Assembly: GCA_947372005.1 (NCBI GenBank) | Contig: CANBRV010000145.1 | Coordinates: forward strand, 1-5,843 | DNA from: Comamonadaceae bacterium | Lineage (GTDB): Bacteria > Pseudomonadota > Gammaproteobacteria > Burkholderiales > Burkholderiaceae_C | DNA length: 5,843 bases | Reading direction: 5' to 3' | Part shown: one piece after another, positions 5,806 to 5,843 of the stretch | How the letters are laid out: each line of letters starts with the position of its first letter | How positions within the stretch are numbered: position 1 is the first letter of the stretch | Program-made: the position numbers and the translations under genes | Notes under the pieces: model-generated | Databases searched by the model: none | The model's input: the letters and a program-made list of their open reading frames with translations, nothing else | What the model was told of the DNA's origin: nothing

Positions 5806-5820
5806 AAAAATTAATTTTTA
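5805..5820. repeat. 16-bp perfect AT palindrome upstream of the EF-hand gene
   Basis: TAAAAATTAATTTTTA is identical to its reverse complement and shares its left-end base (5805) with the ribosome binding site. It lies where a promoter or 5' leader would be. It could act as an AT-rich melting region, a bent-DNA or protein-binding site, or be chance in AT-rich DNA. The remaining bases to 5843 show no clear -35 box and no gene that I can support. Confidence 0.5.
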
Positions 5821-5843
5821 TTCGTAATGCCACTTGCCACATG

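Noticed and set aside
5841..5843. ATG at the extreme right edge as the start of another gene
   Set aside because: Only three bases remain, so nothing supports it.

Overview
The window looks like a piece of a betaproteobacterial chromosome, most likely order Burkholderiales. I infer this from the remembered similarity of RodA and of the N-terminus of the RNB ribonuclease to proteins of that order; no search was run. Base composition is moderate and looks even throughout. The DNA is almost fully coding, and no insertion sequence, tRNA, rRNA, CRISPR array or prophage gene is visible.

Layout, left to right: (1) the 5' part of an RNB-domain exoribonuclease gene on the minus strand, cut by the window edge. 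(2) A 30-bp divergent gap, then rodA on the plus strand, encoding the SEDS peptidoglycan polymerase of the elongasome. (3) After 15 bp, a 727-codon plus-strand gene that joins a complete beta-hydroxyacid (3-hydroxyisobutyrate-type) dehydrogenase to a complete LplT-like MFS transporter in one frame. (4) mnmA on the minus strand (tRNA 2-thiouridylase), whose 3' end overlaps the fusion gene by 23 bp. (5) A 17-bp divergent gap, then queC on the plus strand (7-cyano-7-deazaguanine synthase). (6) A minus-strand gene for a small secreted EF-hand protein, overlapping the end of queC by 8 bp. (7) Its ribosome binding site and an AT-rich upstream region with a 16-bp perfect palindrome, running to the window end.

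Functionally these are mostly housekeeping genes. MnmA and QueC are both PP-loop ATP pyrophosphatases that contribute to modification of the tRNA wobble base (position 34), in different tRNA sets, and they are read divergently from a very small gap. RodA, and possibly the LplT-like transporter domain, act at the cell envelope. The dehydrogenase half has no obvious partner here.

I see no clear new multi-gene system. The best candidate for something undescribed is the dehydrogenase-MFS fusion, whose junction sits at a run of six T residues where one extra T would create a stop codon. That could mean a real fusion, a recent fusion by indel, or a sequencing error. Secondary points are a lengthened zinc-binding loop in QueC and -10-like hexamers placed 6 nt before both divergent start codons at the rodA end.
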